Shown piece by piece: positions 13,886 through 20,070 of a stretch of DNA of 20,070 bases; positions within the stretch are counted from its first letter, which is position 1; every line of letters begins with the position of its first letter. A program made the position numbers and the translations under genes. The DNA comes from CAZJBP01 sp964544115 (GTDB lineage Bacteria > Verrucomicrobiota > Kiritimatiellia > UBA8416 > JADHWI01), in the NCBI GenBank assembly GCA_964544115.1, contig CAZJBP010000063.1, positions 1-20,070 of the forward strand, read 5' to 3'. The notes under the pieces were generated by a model that saw only the letters and a list, made by a program, of their open reading frames with translations, had not been told where the DNA came from and ran no database searches.

Positions 13886-14745
13886 ACGGCGAGGAACTGC
13901 TGAGGCGTAGGGATGTGCGCGAAACGGTGTCGGCAGCCCTGCGGGAGGACATCGGCACGGGCGATGTGACCTCAATCGCGCTGGTGCCGGCCGACCGCGT
14001 CGCGCGTGCGGTCATCCTTGCGCGGTCGGCTTGCACGGTGGCAGGCGGTGTCGTCGCGGCGGCCGTGTGCCGGGAGGTCGACGAGCGCCTGCGGGTCGCG
14101 GCGGCGGCGCCCGATGGGGCGCGCGTGTCGGCCGTGCAGACGGTGTTGACGCTCGAGGGCCCGGCGCGGGCCATCCTGACGGCCGAACGTACCGCACTAA
14201 ATTTCATGCAGCGCCTTTCGGGGATCGCCACGCTGACGCGCCGGTTTGTGGACCGCGTGTCCGCGCACGGCACGATGATCCTGGACACGCGCAAGACCAC
14301 GCCCGGCCTGCGGGCGCTGGAGAAGTATGCCGTGGTCTGCGGAGGGGGCGTGAACCACCGCTTCGGGCTCTACGACCGCGTGCTGATCAAGGACAACCAC
14401 CGGAACCTGTGGGCTGGCGGCGGGACCCGCTCGCTGGCGGATGCGGTAGAGGAGTCCCGGCGGCGGTTTCCGGCGTTGCGGGTGGAGATCGAGGTGGAGA
14501 GCCTGGAGGAGCTGGCCGACGCGCTGCGGGCCCGTCCGGACTGGGTGCTGCTGGACAACATGGCGCCGGAGATGATGAGCGAAGCGGTCCGGTCGGCGCG
14601 CGGGATCGCGAAGACCGAGGCCTCGGGCGGGATCACCCTCGAGAACGTCGACGCGGTCGCCGCCACCGGCGTGGATGCCATATCGCTCGGGTGCCTGACT
14701 CACTCGGCGCCGTCGGTGGACCTGTCCCTGGAGATGTCGGCGTGA
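13882..14745 (+). CDS. nadC: Nicotinate-nucleotide pyrophosphorylase (quinolinate phosphoribosyltransferase)
   Basis: NadC turns quinolinate and PRPP into nicotinate mononucleotide with loss of CO2, the entry point to NAD from the de novo path. The 287 residues are normal length. Motifs: ALREDIGTGDVTS, ERTALNFMQRLSGIAT, LDTRKTTPGLRALEKYAV, GGGVNHRFGLYDRVLIKDNH, EIEVES, LLDNMAP, EASGGI and DAISLGCLTHSAPSVDLSL. These cover the PRPP and quinolinate pockets and argue against the related nicotinate phosphoribosyltransferases. The ATG overlaps the wzt stop (ATGA) and its own stop overlaps coaX (GTGA), so translation is tightly linked even though the functions are unrelated to polysaccharide export. 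nadA and nadB are not in the window. Confidence 0.96.
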   Translation: MNGEELLRRRDVRETVSAALREDIGTGDVTSIALVPADRVARAVILARSACTVAGGVVAAAVCREVDERLRVAAAAPDGARVSAVQTVLTLEGPARAILTAERTALNFMQRLSGIATLTRRFVDRVSAHGTMILDTRKTTPGLRALEKYAVVCGGGVNHRFGLYDRVLIKDNHRNLWAGGGTRSLADAVEESRRRFPALRVEIEVESLEELADALRARPDWVLLDNMAPEMMSEAVRSARGIAKTEASGGITLENVDAVAATGVDAISLGCLTHSAPSVDLSLEMSA

Positions 14746-15506
14746 ACCTCGTCGTCGTGGACATCGGGAACACGAGCACGACCTTTGCGCTGGCGCGCGG
14801 GCGGCGGCTAGGCCGCGTGGAGCGCCTGCCGACGCGGCGGGCGTCCGAACCGGGCGCCGTGGCGGGAGCGCTGCGGCGGGTGGTGTGCGGCCGGAGCATG
14901 GACGGCGCGGTGCTGTGTTCGGTCGTGCCGCGCGCCACGGCGCACTGGCGGCGCGAGCTGGCCCGCCTGGCTCCTGTGGTCGAGGTGTCCCACCGCATTC
15001 AGCTTGGCGTGACAGTGCGCTACCCGCGACCGCAGACGATCGGACCCGACCGGCTGGCGAACGCCTGCGCGGCCTACCATCGCTTCGGGGCCCCGGTAAT
15101 TGTGGCCGACTTCGGAACTGCGCTGACGTTCGACATTGTAGACCGCGCCGCCTGCTACGTGGGTGGCGTGATCGCTCCGGGCCTGCCGCTGATGACCGAC
15201 TATCTGGCCGAACGCACGGCGCTGCTGCCGCAGATCCGGCTGCGCGGCGCGGTGACCTCCATCGGGCGCAGCACCCAGGGCGCGATGCGCATCGGTGCGC
15301 GGATCGGCTACCGCGGCATGGTGCGCGAGATCACGGCCCATGTGGTGCGCGGGCTGGGCGAGCGCAAGGTCGCCCTCTGCGCCACGGGCGGATACGCGGA
15401 CTGGGCGCTGAAGGGCGCCGGCATGGATTTTGTGATCGACCCGGACCTGACCCTTAGGGGGCTGGTCTACATCCACGAGTTGAACCCCGGCCGGACAGTC
15501 GCCTGA
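14742..15506 (+). CDS. coaX: Type III pantothenate kinase
   Basis: CoaX phosphorylates pantothenate in the first step of coenzyme A synthesis. Starting at GTG 14742 the protein has 254 residues, as usual, and opens with NLVVVDIGNTSTTFAL, the ASKHA phosphate-1 loop expected at the very N-terminus. Further motifs are CSVVPRAT, PQTIGPDRLANACAA, VIVADFGTALTFDIVD and GGVIAPGLPLM, with ALCATGGYADW near the end. The open frame extends far upstream, but that part is the shadow of nadC. GGAGA at 14730-14734 serves as Shine-Dalgarno, and the start overlaps the nadC stop by four bases. In many genomes birA lies between nadC and coaX; here it is absent. Confidence 0.94.
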   Translation: MNLVVVDIGNTSTTFALARGRRLGRVERLPTRRASEPGAVAGALRRVVCGRSMDGAVLCSVVPRATAHWRRELARLAPVVEVSHRIQLGVTVRYPRPQTIGPDRLANACAAYHRFGAPVIVADFGTALTFDIVDRAACYVGGVIAPGLPLMTDYLAERTALLPQIRLRGAVTSIGRSTQGAMRIGARIGYRGMVREITAHVVRGLGERKVALCATGGYADWALKGAGMDFVIDPDLTLRGLVYIHELNPGRTVA

Positions 15507-15557
15507 CGGAGCGCGGGCGCGGACACCGGCAGAGGGGCGGAAGGACAGGCACAGCAC

Positions 15558-16673
15558 ATGCCGAACAAAGAGAGCCGAGTGATAAGCCCGTTGCCCGAGA
15601 CCTACGCCGTCGTTCTTGCCGGCGGGCGCGGCGAGCGCTTCTGGCCGCTGAGTACGGCCGCGCACCCGAAGCAGACGGTGGACCTGATCGGAGGGAAGTC
15701 GCTGATCCGGCAAGCCGTCGAGCGGCTCTCCGGGTTCATACCCGCGGAGCGCATCTTCGTCGTCACGGGCGAAGCGCTGGTCGGCCCGCTGCGGGTTGCG
15801 CTGCCGGAGTTGAAGCCGGAGCAGGTCGTCGGCGAACCGATCCCTCGGGACACGGCCGCTGCCTGTGTGCTGGGCACCGCCATTGTCCGTGCCAGAGATC
15901 CGCGCGCCGTGGTGTGCGTGCTCACCGCAGACCACGTGATGTACGATATCCCTATCTTTCAGCAAACCCTGCGCGAGTCCGCGGCCCTCGCGGCGCGCGA
16001 GCCCCGGATTGTGACGATAGGCATCGCGCCGACCTTTCCCAGCACGGGCTACGGCTACATCGAAGCCGGCAAACGCATGGACACCGACGGAACCATCGAG
16101 TTCGCCGCCGCGCGTCGATTCGTCGAGAAGCCGGCCCTGGAGAGGGCCTCGGAATACGTGCTCGCCGGGAACTACTTCTGGAACGCCGGGATGTTTGTCT
16201 GGTCGGTGCCGACGTTCGAGCGGGCCCTGGAGCAGCACCGGCCGCAGTTGCAGGGACTCTACCGGGCCGCAGCGGCGGCGGGGTCGGGGCCGGCTCTGGA
16301 CGCGGTGATGGCCGCGCAGTACCCCGGGCTGGAGAAGATTTCAATCGACTACGCGGTCATGGAGCGGGCCGACAACATCGCCGTGGCCACCGGGCGGTTC
16401 CGCTGGTACGACGTCGGGTCCTGGCCTGCGCTGGCCGACCATTTCCCTGCCGATGCCGACGGTAACGTGTGCGTTGGACGGTGTGCGTCACTGGATGCGG
16501 CTGCGAACATTGTGGTCTCGCGCGAGCGGCTCACCGCGCTGATCGGCGTGCGCGACCTGATCGTGGTCCAGGCCGGGAACGCGACGCTGGTGTGCCGCCG
16601 CGATCGGGCGCAGGACGTGCGGGCACTGGTCCGGAAGCTCGAAGAGGACGGCGGAAACAAGGACGTGCTTTAG
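15558..16673 (+). CDS. manC: Mannose-1-phosphate guanylyltransferase
   Basis: Makes GDP-mannose from mannose 1-phosphate and GTP, supplying mannose, fucose or rhamnose-type donors for surface sugars. Motifs: VVLAGGRGERFWPLST with PKQ (nucleotide loop), GEPIPRDTAAA, LTADHVMYD, STGYGYIEAG, RRFVEKP, NYFWNAGMFVW and SIDYAVMERADN, followed by a C-terminal beta-helix strand set. At 371 residues it is the monofunctional type; the phosphomannose isomerase half of long ManC proteins (about 470 residues) is missing. ATG 15558 follows a 51-base gap with GGAAGG near 15539. The nearby wzm/wzt exporter makes a role in O-antigen supply plausible, though this is inference. ruvX follows after two bases. Confidence 0.93.
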   Translation: MPNKESRVISPLPETYAVVLAGGRGERFWPLSTAAHPKQTVDLIGGKSLIRQAVERLSGFIPAERIFVVTGEALVGPLRVALPELKPEQVVGEPIPRDTAAACVLGTAIVRARDPRAVVCVLTADHVMYDIPIFQQTLRESAALAAREPRIVTIGIAPTFPSTGYGYIEAGKRMDTDGTIEFAAARRFVEKPALERASEYVLAGNYFWNAGMFVWSVPTFERALEQHRPQLQGLYRAAAAAGSGPALDAVMAAQYPGLEKISIDYAVMERADNIAVATGRFRWYDVGSWPALADHFPADADGNVCVGRCASLDAAANIVVSRERLTALIGVRDLIVVQAGNATLVCRRDRAQDVRALVRKLEEDGGNKDVL

Positions 16674-16675
16674 CC

Positions 16676-17089
16676 ATGGCGCGACTGCTGGGCGTAGACC
16701 TCGGTGAGAAACGGGTGGGGCTGGCCGTCAGCGACACCAGCGGCATCCTGGCGACGCCGCTGCGCGTGCTGCACGTGACCTCGCCGAATGATGCGGTGCG
16801 GCAGGTGGCGGCGGCCTGCGTCGAGGTCGGCGCTGAGGGCGTCGTGCTCGGCCTGCCGCGGAACATGGACGGCACCGAGGGGCCCAAGGCCAGGGAGTCC
16901 CGGACCTTTGCGGAAAAACTCGGTGCGGCCGCCGCACTTTCGGTAACCCTGTGGGATGAGCGACTGACGACGTCCCTGGTCGAGCGCGTCCTGCTGGACT
17001 CGGACGTATCGCGCCGCCGCCGCCGGGAAGTGGTCGACAAGCTCGCGGCCCAAGCCATCCTTCAGAGCTACCTCGACGCGCAGTGCTGA
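16676..17089 (+). CDS. ruvX: Putative pre-16S rRNA nuclease YqgF (RuvX)
   Basis: A small RNase H-fold nuclease needed for 16S rRNA 5' end maturation; an older name reflects a supposed Holliday-junction resolvase role. From ATG 16676 there are 137 residues, matching E. coli YqgF (138). Motifs: LLGVDLGEKRVGLAVSD (catalytic D8), VVLGLPRNMDGTEG, LWDERLTT and the C-terminal DKLAAQAILQSYL. The AAGGA at 16659-16663 is rather far (12 bases) from the start. The frame stays open upstream, but that is out of frame with manC and is a shadow. Its last 22 bases overlap the 3' end of the reverse-strand ExoD-family gene. Confidence 0.93.
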   Translation: MARLLGVDLGEKRVGLAVSDTSGILATPLRVLHVTSPNDAVRQVAAACVEVGAEGVVLGLPRNMDGTEGPKARESRTFAEKLGAAAALSVTLWDERLTTSLVERVLLDSDVSRRRRREVVDKLAAQAILQSYLDAQC

Positions 17090-17751
17090 AACAGCTTGCT
17101 GATCAGCGCGCCGCCCCCGGCTAGGAGAACAGCGAAGTAGGCCATGGTGACGAGGTTGACGACGTGGCCCAGCAGGATGCACCCGCCATCACGCTCTAAG
17201 AGACCCAGCGCCAGGAGCAGGATCGCCAGCCCGGGGAGCGTGTTACTGAACGGCACAAACCCGAAGGGCGCCATCAGGAGCAAGGCGCCGACGACGAGGG
17301 AGGCGTTCGGGACGAAGCCGGTCGTGAACGCCGGCATGCGGTGCGCCCGCGTCAGTCTCTCCAGCCGGTGGAGGATCGAGAGCCCCCGCGTCAAGGCGAC
17401 CCGAAGTTTGGCGGAGGGCAGCACGCGGTTCTGGAAGCGCTTCGGCAGCCAAAGGTGCCGGCCCAGCACGCGGCTGATACCGATCAGCAGGATCGCGCCG
17501 CCGAAGACCGTGCTGACTCCGGGGATGGAAACCGGTACCATGAACGGGATTGTGAGGAACACGGTCAGCAGCAGAAGGCCGTCCTGGCCGAAGAGATCCA
17601 TGATTTCGGCCAGCGTGACGCCGTCGGGCGGGAGGTTGCCGATGACGCCCTGGAGCTTCTCGCCCAGCGTCCCCTCGGCCAGTTTACCCTCGTCCTCCGG
17701 TGTGATGGCGATATGGTGTACAGGGGCGCTTTCTTGCGGGGCAGGTTTCAT
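17068..17751 (-). CDS. ExoD-family membrane protein
   Basis: Member of the ExoD family (exopolysaccharide synthesis, ExoD), named from a Rhizobium gene affecting exopolysaccharide and alkaline tolerance; its biochemical role is unknown. The 227 residues show the family layout: a short soluble lead, LGEKLQGVIGNLPPDGVTLAEIM, then GLLLLTVFLTIPFMVPVSIPG (the signature Pro-rich helix), GRHLWLPKRFQNRVL, and two or three further hydrophobic segments in the C-terminal half. The start ATG at 17751 has no Shine-Dalgarno; a GCCGC-AAAGC-GCGGC hairpin (17761-17775) sits just upstream instead. A promoter candidate lies at 17793-17821. It is the first reverse gene in the window and its stop overlaps ruvX by 22 bases, so the two transcripts are convergent and mutually antisense at their ends. 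Confidence 0.85.
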   Translation of the reverse strand: MKPAPQESAPVHHIAITPEDEGKLAEGTLGEKLQGVIGNLPPDGVTLAEIMDLFGQDGLLLLTVFLTIPFMVPVSIPGVSTVFGGAILLIGISRVLGRHLWLPKRFQNRVLPSAKLRVALTRGLSILHRLERLTRAHRMPAFTTGFVPNASLVVGALLLMAPFGFVPFSNTLPGLAILLLALGLLERDGGCILLGHVVNLVTMAYFAVLLAGGGALISKLFQHCASR

Positions 17752-17792
17752 GGCTGTGGCGCCGCAAAGCGCGGCAATTCCTTTTGGGGTGG

Positions 17793-17821
17793 ATGCTAAG
17801 CGTGCGGAGGCGTCCGATCAA
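17793..17821 (-). promoter_or_regulatory. Candidate sigma-70 promoter of the ExoD-family gene
   Basis: On the reverse strand TTGATC (17821-17816) and TAGCAT (17798-17793) are separated by exactly 17 bases, each matching four of six consensus bases. The expected start is near 17786, giving a leader of about 35 bases that contains the GCCGC/GCGGC hairpin at 17761-17775. Confidence 0.45.
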
Positions 17822-17842
17822 GCCACATTGGCCGGTGTGTTT

Positions 17843-17864
17843 GGATGCTTGCTTCGCGGCATCC
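17843..17864. other. Perfect six-base inverted repeat in the truA upstream region
   Basis: GGATGC at 17843-17848 and GCATCC at 17859-17864 flank a ten-base loop. It lies in the 215-base stretch 17752-17966 between the divergent ExoD-family gene and truA; otherwise that stretch holds only the ExoD promoter candidate and its leader hairpin. No T-run follows, so a terminator is unlikely. It may be an operator or a leader structure, or chance. Confidence 0.25.
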
Positions 17865-17966
17865 GTCTGAGGTATGGGCCCCGTGGCGGGTGGAATGGAA
17901 GGGCGGCTTGCGCGCTGTTGGGCGCGGGCGGAGTCCGGCCGGTTCCCGCAGCGAGGCGCGCAGAAG

Positions 17967-18728
17967 GTGAATAGTCAACCCGTTCGACGTGTGCGCCTGA
18001 CCGTAGCCTACGACGGCACCGCCTATGCCGGTTGGCAGATCCAGCCGCACGGGACGACGGTGCAGGCCCTGATCGAAGCGGCGATACGGAGCGTGACCGG
18101 CCTCGACGTGAAGATCCACGGCAGCGGGCGGACGGATCAGGGGGTTCATGCGCGGGGCCAGGTGGTGCACGTCGACCTCGAGCACCCGATCCGTCACGGG
18201 GACCTGCTGAGGGCTCTCAACGCCGTGCTGCCCCAGGACATCCGCATCCTGCGGTCGTCGCAGGTGTCGCCCGAGTTCCATGCCCGCCGCAGCGCGGTCG
18301 GCAAGGAGTACCGCTACTTCATCTGGAACGGCGACGTGGTGCCGCCGTTTGTGCGCCTGTACCGTGCCCAGGTCCGCCGGCCGCTCGACGTGGCGGCCAT
18401 GCGGGAGGCGGCGCACATTCTGTGCGGGCGGCACGACTTTGGCGCTTTTACCGCCAATCCCAGCCGCGTTGTGGAAAGCACGGTTCGCCACGTGACCCGC
18501 CTGTCCGTGACCCGCCGCGGTCCGGAGGTCGTCATCCGGGCCGAGGCCGACGGGTTTCTCTACAAGATGGTGCGCAGTCTCGCGGGCTGGCTGATCAGGG
18601 TGGGGGAAGGCGCCGTGGAGCCCGGTCGCACTCGGGAGATCCTTGACTCCCGCGAACGAACGGCCCGGGTGCCGACGGCGCCGCCCGAGGGATTGTTCCT
18701 CTGGCGCGTGTGGTACAAGAAGCCCTGA
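17967..18728 (+). CDS. truA: tRNA pseudouridine(38-40) synthase TruA
   Basis: TruA converts uridines 38-40 in tRNA anticodon stems to pseudouridine. GTG 17967 gives 253 residues, normal for the family, and places RLTVAYDGTAYAGWQIQ near the N-terminus as expected. The catalytic Asp is D57 in GSGRTDQGVHARGQ. Other motifs are LNAVLPQDIRI, FHARRSAVGKEYRYFI, GRHDFGAFT and GFLYKMVRSLAGWLIRVG. In-frame ATG codons at 17874 and 17895 would add up to 31 residues of low-complexity Arg/Gly sequence that family members lack; GAGG at 17953-17956 supports 17967. Stand-alone gene: divergent from the ExoD-family gene upstream and convergent with the YqfO-like gene downstream. Confidence 0.94.
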   Translation: MNSQPVRRVRLTVAYDGTAYAGWQIQPHGTTVQALIEAAIRSVTGLDVKIHGSGRTDQGVHARGQVVHVDLEHPIRHGDLLRALNAVLPQDIRILRSSQVSPEFHARRSAVGKEYRYFIWNGDVVPPFVRLYRAQVRRPLDVAAMREAAHILCGRHDFGAFTANPSRVVESTVRHVTRLSVTRRGPEVVIRAEADGFLYKMVRSLAGWLIRVGEGAVEPGRTREILDSRERTARVPTAPPEGLFLWRVWYKKP

Positions 18729-18733
18729 CGGAA

Positions 18734-18754
18734 GGGCGGGGATCCCCCTCGCCC
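18734..18754. terminator. GC-rich hairpin between convergent genes
   Basis: GGGCG...CGCCC (18734-18738 with 18750-18754) encloses GGG/CCC around a GATC loop, with a two-base bulge. It occupies the 30-base space between the stops of truA and the reverse-strand YqfO-like gene, so it could stop transcription from both sides. There is no T-run on either strand, so intrinsic termination is uncertain. Confidence 0.3.
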
Positions 18755-18758
18755 CACC

Positions 18759-19085
18759 TCACGCCTCCGGCGGCGGCACGGCCTCGTTACGAAGCACGGC
18801 GAAGGCCGGCTCCTCGTAGGGGTGGGTCGCGCGCAAGGCGGCAAGCACGGCCTTCAGGCGCTCTTCAGGGCAGAGCATCTCCACGCGGTATTCGGACACC
18901 GTCTCGCTCCTGCCCTCGCTGCCGACAAATGGCCGGCTGCCGGGCAGCGCCCTGAACTGTCCGGTCCCGCGCACCTGCCAGGCGCAGCAGTGGTAGTTGC
19001 GGTAGCGGCCGGCGCCCGCCGCGAACAGGGCCGCCTTGACCGCCTCGACATGGGACTCGGGAATGTAGACCACCAGCGTCAGCAC
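18759..19085 (-). CDS. Stand-alone YqfO/NIF3-insert domain protein (PII/CutA-like fold)
   Basis: A 108-residue protein matching the domain that is inserted in the middle of long NIF3/YqfO proteins and also occurs alone. Diagnostic segments: LVVYIPESHVEAVKAALFAAGAGRYRNY, GTGQFRALPGSRPFVG, YRVEMLCPEERLKAVLAAL and THPYEEPAF (each within the family pattern). Relatives are often mislabelled structural toxin RtxA; nothing here suggests a toxin. Function is unknown. The domain is a ferredoxin-like PII/CutA1-type trimer former, as far as I know. GTG 19085 is chosen because GGAGG at 19098-19094 lies eight bases upstream; GTG 19100 would overlap that site. Convergent with truA. Confidence 0.82.
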   Translation of the reverse strand: MLTLVVYIPESHVEAVKAALFAAGAGRYRNYHCCAWQVRGTGQFRALPGSRPFVGSEGRSETVSEYRVEMLCPEERLKAVLAALRATHPYEEPAFAVLRNEAVPPPEA

Positions 19086-19093
19086 CGCATGCC

Positions 19094-19098
19094 CCTCC
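19094..19098 (-). promoter_or_regulatory. Ribosome binding site that decides the YqfO-like start
   Basis: GGAGG on the reverse strand, eight bases before GTG 19085. The in-frame GTG at 19100 overlaps it and would lack its own site, so the shorter protein is preferred. Confidence 0.55.
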
Positions 19099-19201
19099 AC
19101 TCGACCGTTACGGCGAGGCTACCGCGCCAGCGCGCCGGAGTAAATCTTTCTCGGACTTGACCGGTTCCGATTCATGGCCGACACTGCGCTCCTCTGTCAC
19201 C

Positions 19202-20070
19202 ATGAGAAACTGGGTTCACACTGTGGCCGCGCTGACGCTCATTCACGGGACAGTCCTGGCAGACGATCCGGCTCTGAAGGCGCAGCTGGATGCGGTGTTC
19301 GGCCATCCCGATTTCAGTCGCGCCGTCTGGGCCTGTGCGGTCACGGACGTTGAGACCGGCGGAGTGCTGTACGAACGCCGCGCGGACGAGGCGGTGATTC
19401 CTGCCTCCAACCAGAAGCTCTACGTGGCGGCCGCGGCCTGGCTGCGGCAGGGACCCGACCACCGGGCGTTCACCGAGTACTGGGGCCGCGGGGCGGTCCG
19501 GGACGGCGTGCTCGACGGGGATCTCATTCTGCGAGGCTATGGCGCGTTCTGCGTGAGCGCGCACTTCCCTCGCTCCCGTCCGGTTCCTGAGCGCGAGCGG
19601 GCCCTGCAGGCCCAGCTGGACGCCGTCGTCAGCCGCCTGCGCGCCGCCGGGGTCGGCGAGGTGCGCGGGCGGGTCCTTTTTGACCGGTCGCGCTGGACAG
19701 ACATGCCATCGAACACGCACTATCGCGCTGCCGNNNNNNNNNNGACATCCTGGTGACCAACGGCGCGGTCCGCTGCTGTCCCTCCAGCCTCGTCTCGTTC
19801 CGGGTCGAGGTGGCCGCCGGACTCGGGAAGCAGCAGCGCACGCTCTTCGAAGGCAGGCCGACGGACACCCTCCGGATCGACCCGTTCGCGTCGGGCGAGG
19901 ACTACTGGCGGCTCGAGGCCGCAGATCCCTGCGCGTACTACAGCTCCCAGGTGCAAGCGGCGCTGGAACAGAGGGGGCTTCATGTGACCGGCGCGCAGGT
20001 GACCGCGGCCCCGGACCAGGAACGGCTCCTCTTCCGCCTGCCGGGCCTCAGCCTGCGCGAACTGCTGCCC
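19202..20070 (+). CDS. dacB: D-alanyl-D-alanine carboxypeptidase/endopeptidase, PBP4 (S13) family, partial
   Basis: A periplasmic penicillin-binding protein that trims or cuts peptidoglycan peptides. From ATG 19202, residues 1-20 look like a signal peptide (hydrophobic core, VLA|DD). The catalytic SxxK is S69-N-Q-K72 in PASNQKLYVAAAAW, and DLILRGYG resembles the DLYLVGGGDP-type strand but without its usual acidic ending. A run of ten N at 19734-19743 interrupts the gene. Beyond it the reading frame that makes sense starts at base 19744, offset from the upstream frame, and encodes EAADPCAYYSSQVQAALEQRG and LPGLSLRELLP, typical of the S13 middle region. The SxN and KTG motifs should lie past the window end. 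An ATG-proximal Shine-Dalgarno is weak. Confidence 0.8.
19734..19743. other. Assembly gap of ten N inside dacB
   Basis: Ten ambiguous bases. The coding frame upstream and downstream disagree by a non-multiple of three if ten is taken literally, so ten is probably a placeholder for a gap of unknown size. Confidence 0.95.

Noticed and set aside
11663..13975. A 770-codon open frame on the reverse strand
   Set aside because: It lies opposite the small peptide, wzm and wzt, whose motifs are unmistakable. Its product is low-complexity Arg/Gln/His-rich sequence, as expected from antisense of GC-rich codons.
14031..14741. N-terminal extension of the coaX frame
   Set aside because: It is the out-of-frame shadow of nadC, and CoaX proteins start at the DIGNT loop.
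14808..16238. A 476-codon reverse open frame
   Set aside because: Antisense to coaX and manC with no recognisable motif.
17849..17878. TTGCTT with TATGGG as a truA promoter
   Set aside because: Both boxes match only three or so bases and the spacing is 18; not convincing.
19157..19185. TTGACC followed by GACACT as a dacB promoter
   Set aside because: The -35 is good, but the -10 matches only three of six bases at the right spacing.

Overview
The window is a gene-dense, GC-rich piece of a Gram-negative bacterial chromosome. Outer-membrane and LPS genes (Kdo synthesis, heptose kinase, LptC/LptA/LptB, Wzm/Wzt exporter) sit beside an HPr kinase/phosphorylase, HPr and Enzyme I. This mixture resembles the PVC superphylum (Kiritimatiellota, Lentisphaerota or Verrucomicrobiota). 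That placement is inferred from gene content only; no rRNA or other decisive marker is present. No tRNA, rRNA, CRISPR array, insertion sequence, prophage or toxin-antitoxin gene was seen.

Layout. (1) 1-3042: a replication/repair block with the 3' part of dnaX, then ybaB, recR and yggS. (2) 3030-8188: an envelope block with a membrane-anchored AsmA-like protein, heptose-7-phosphate kinase, kdsB, a metal-type kdsA, lptC, lptA and lptB. (3) 8205-11616: a regulatory block with hpf, hprK, ptsH and ptsI. Spacing across blocks 1-3 is tight, often overlapping with Shine-Dalgarno sites inside the upstream gene, so these genes may form one long operon or a few overlapping ones. (4) 11639-17089: a probable new promoter, an unannotatable 49-residue membrane peptide, the wzm/wzt polysaccharide exporter, nadC, coaX, manC and ruvX. 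(5) 17068-20070: a reverse-strand ExoD-family membrane protein with its own promoter candidate, truA, a reverse-strand stand-alone YqfO/NIF3-insert domain protein, and the start of a PBP4-type carboxypeptidase interrupted by a 10-N assembly gap.

How the genes fit together. KdsB and KdsA make and activate Kdo, the heptose kinase feeds the inner core, and LptC/A/B move finished LPS. Wzm/Wzt export an O-antigen-like polymer whose sugar donor could be the GDP-mannose made by ManC. The PTS proteins have no sugar permease here. They stand next to lptAB and hpf in an order that recalls the proteobacterial lptAB-rpoN-hpf-ptsN-rapZ-npr locus, which suggests a regulatory phosphorelay rather than sugar uptake. 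Most of the window is recognisable housekeeping. The least explained items are the divergent HprK active site, the small membrane peptide with an apparently leaderless message, and the AsmA-like protein.
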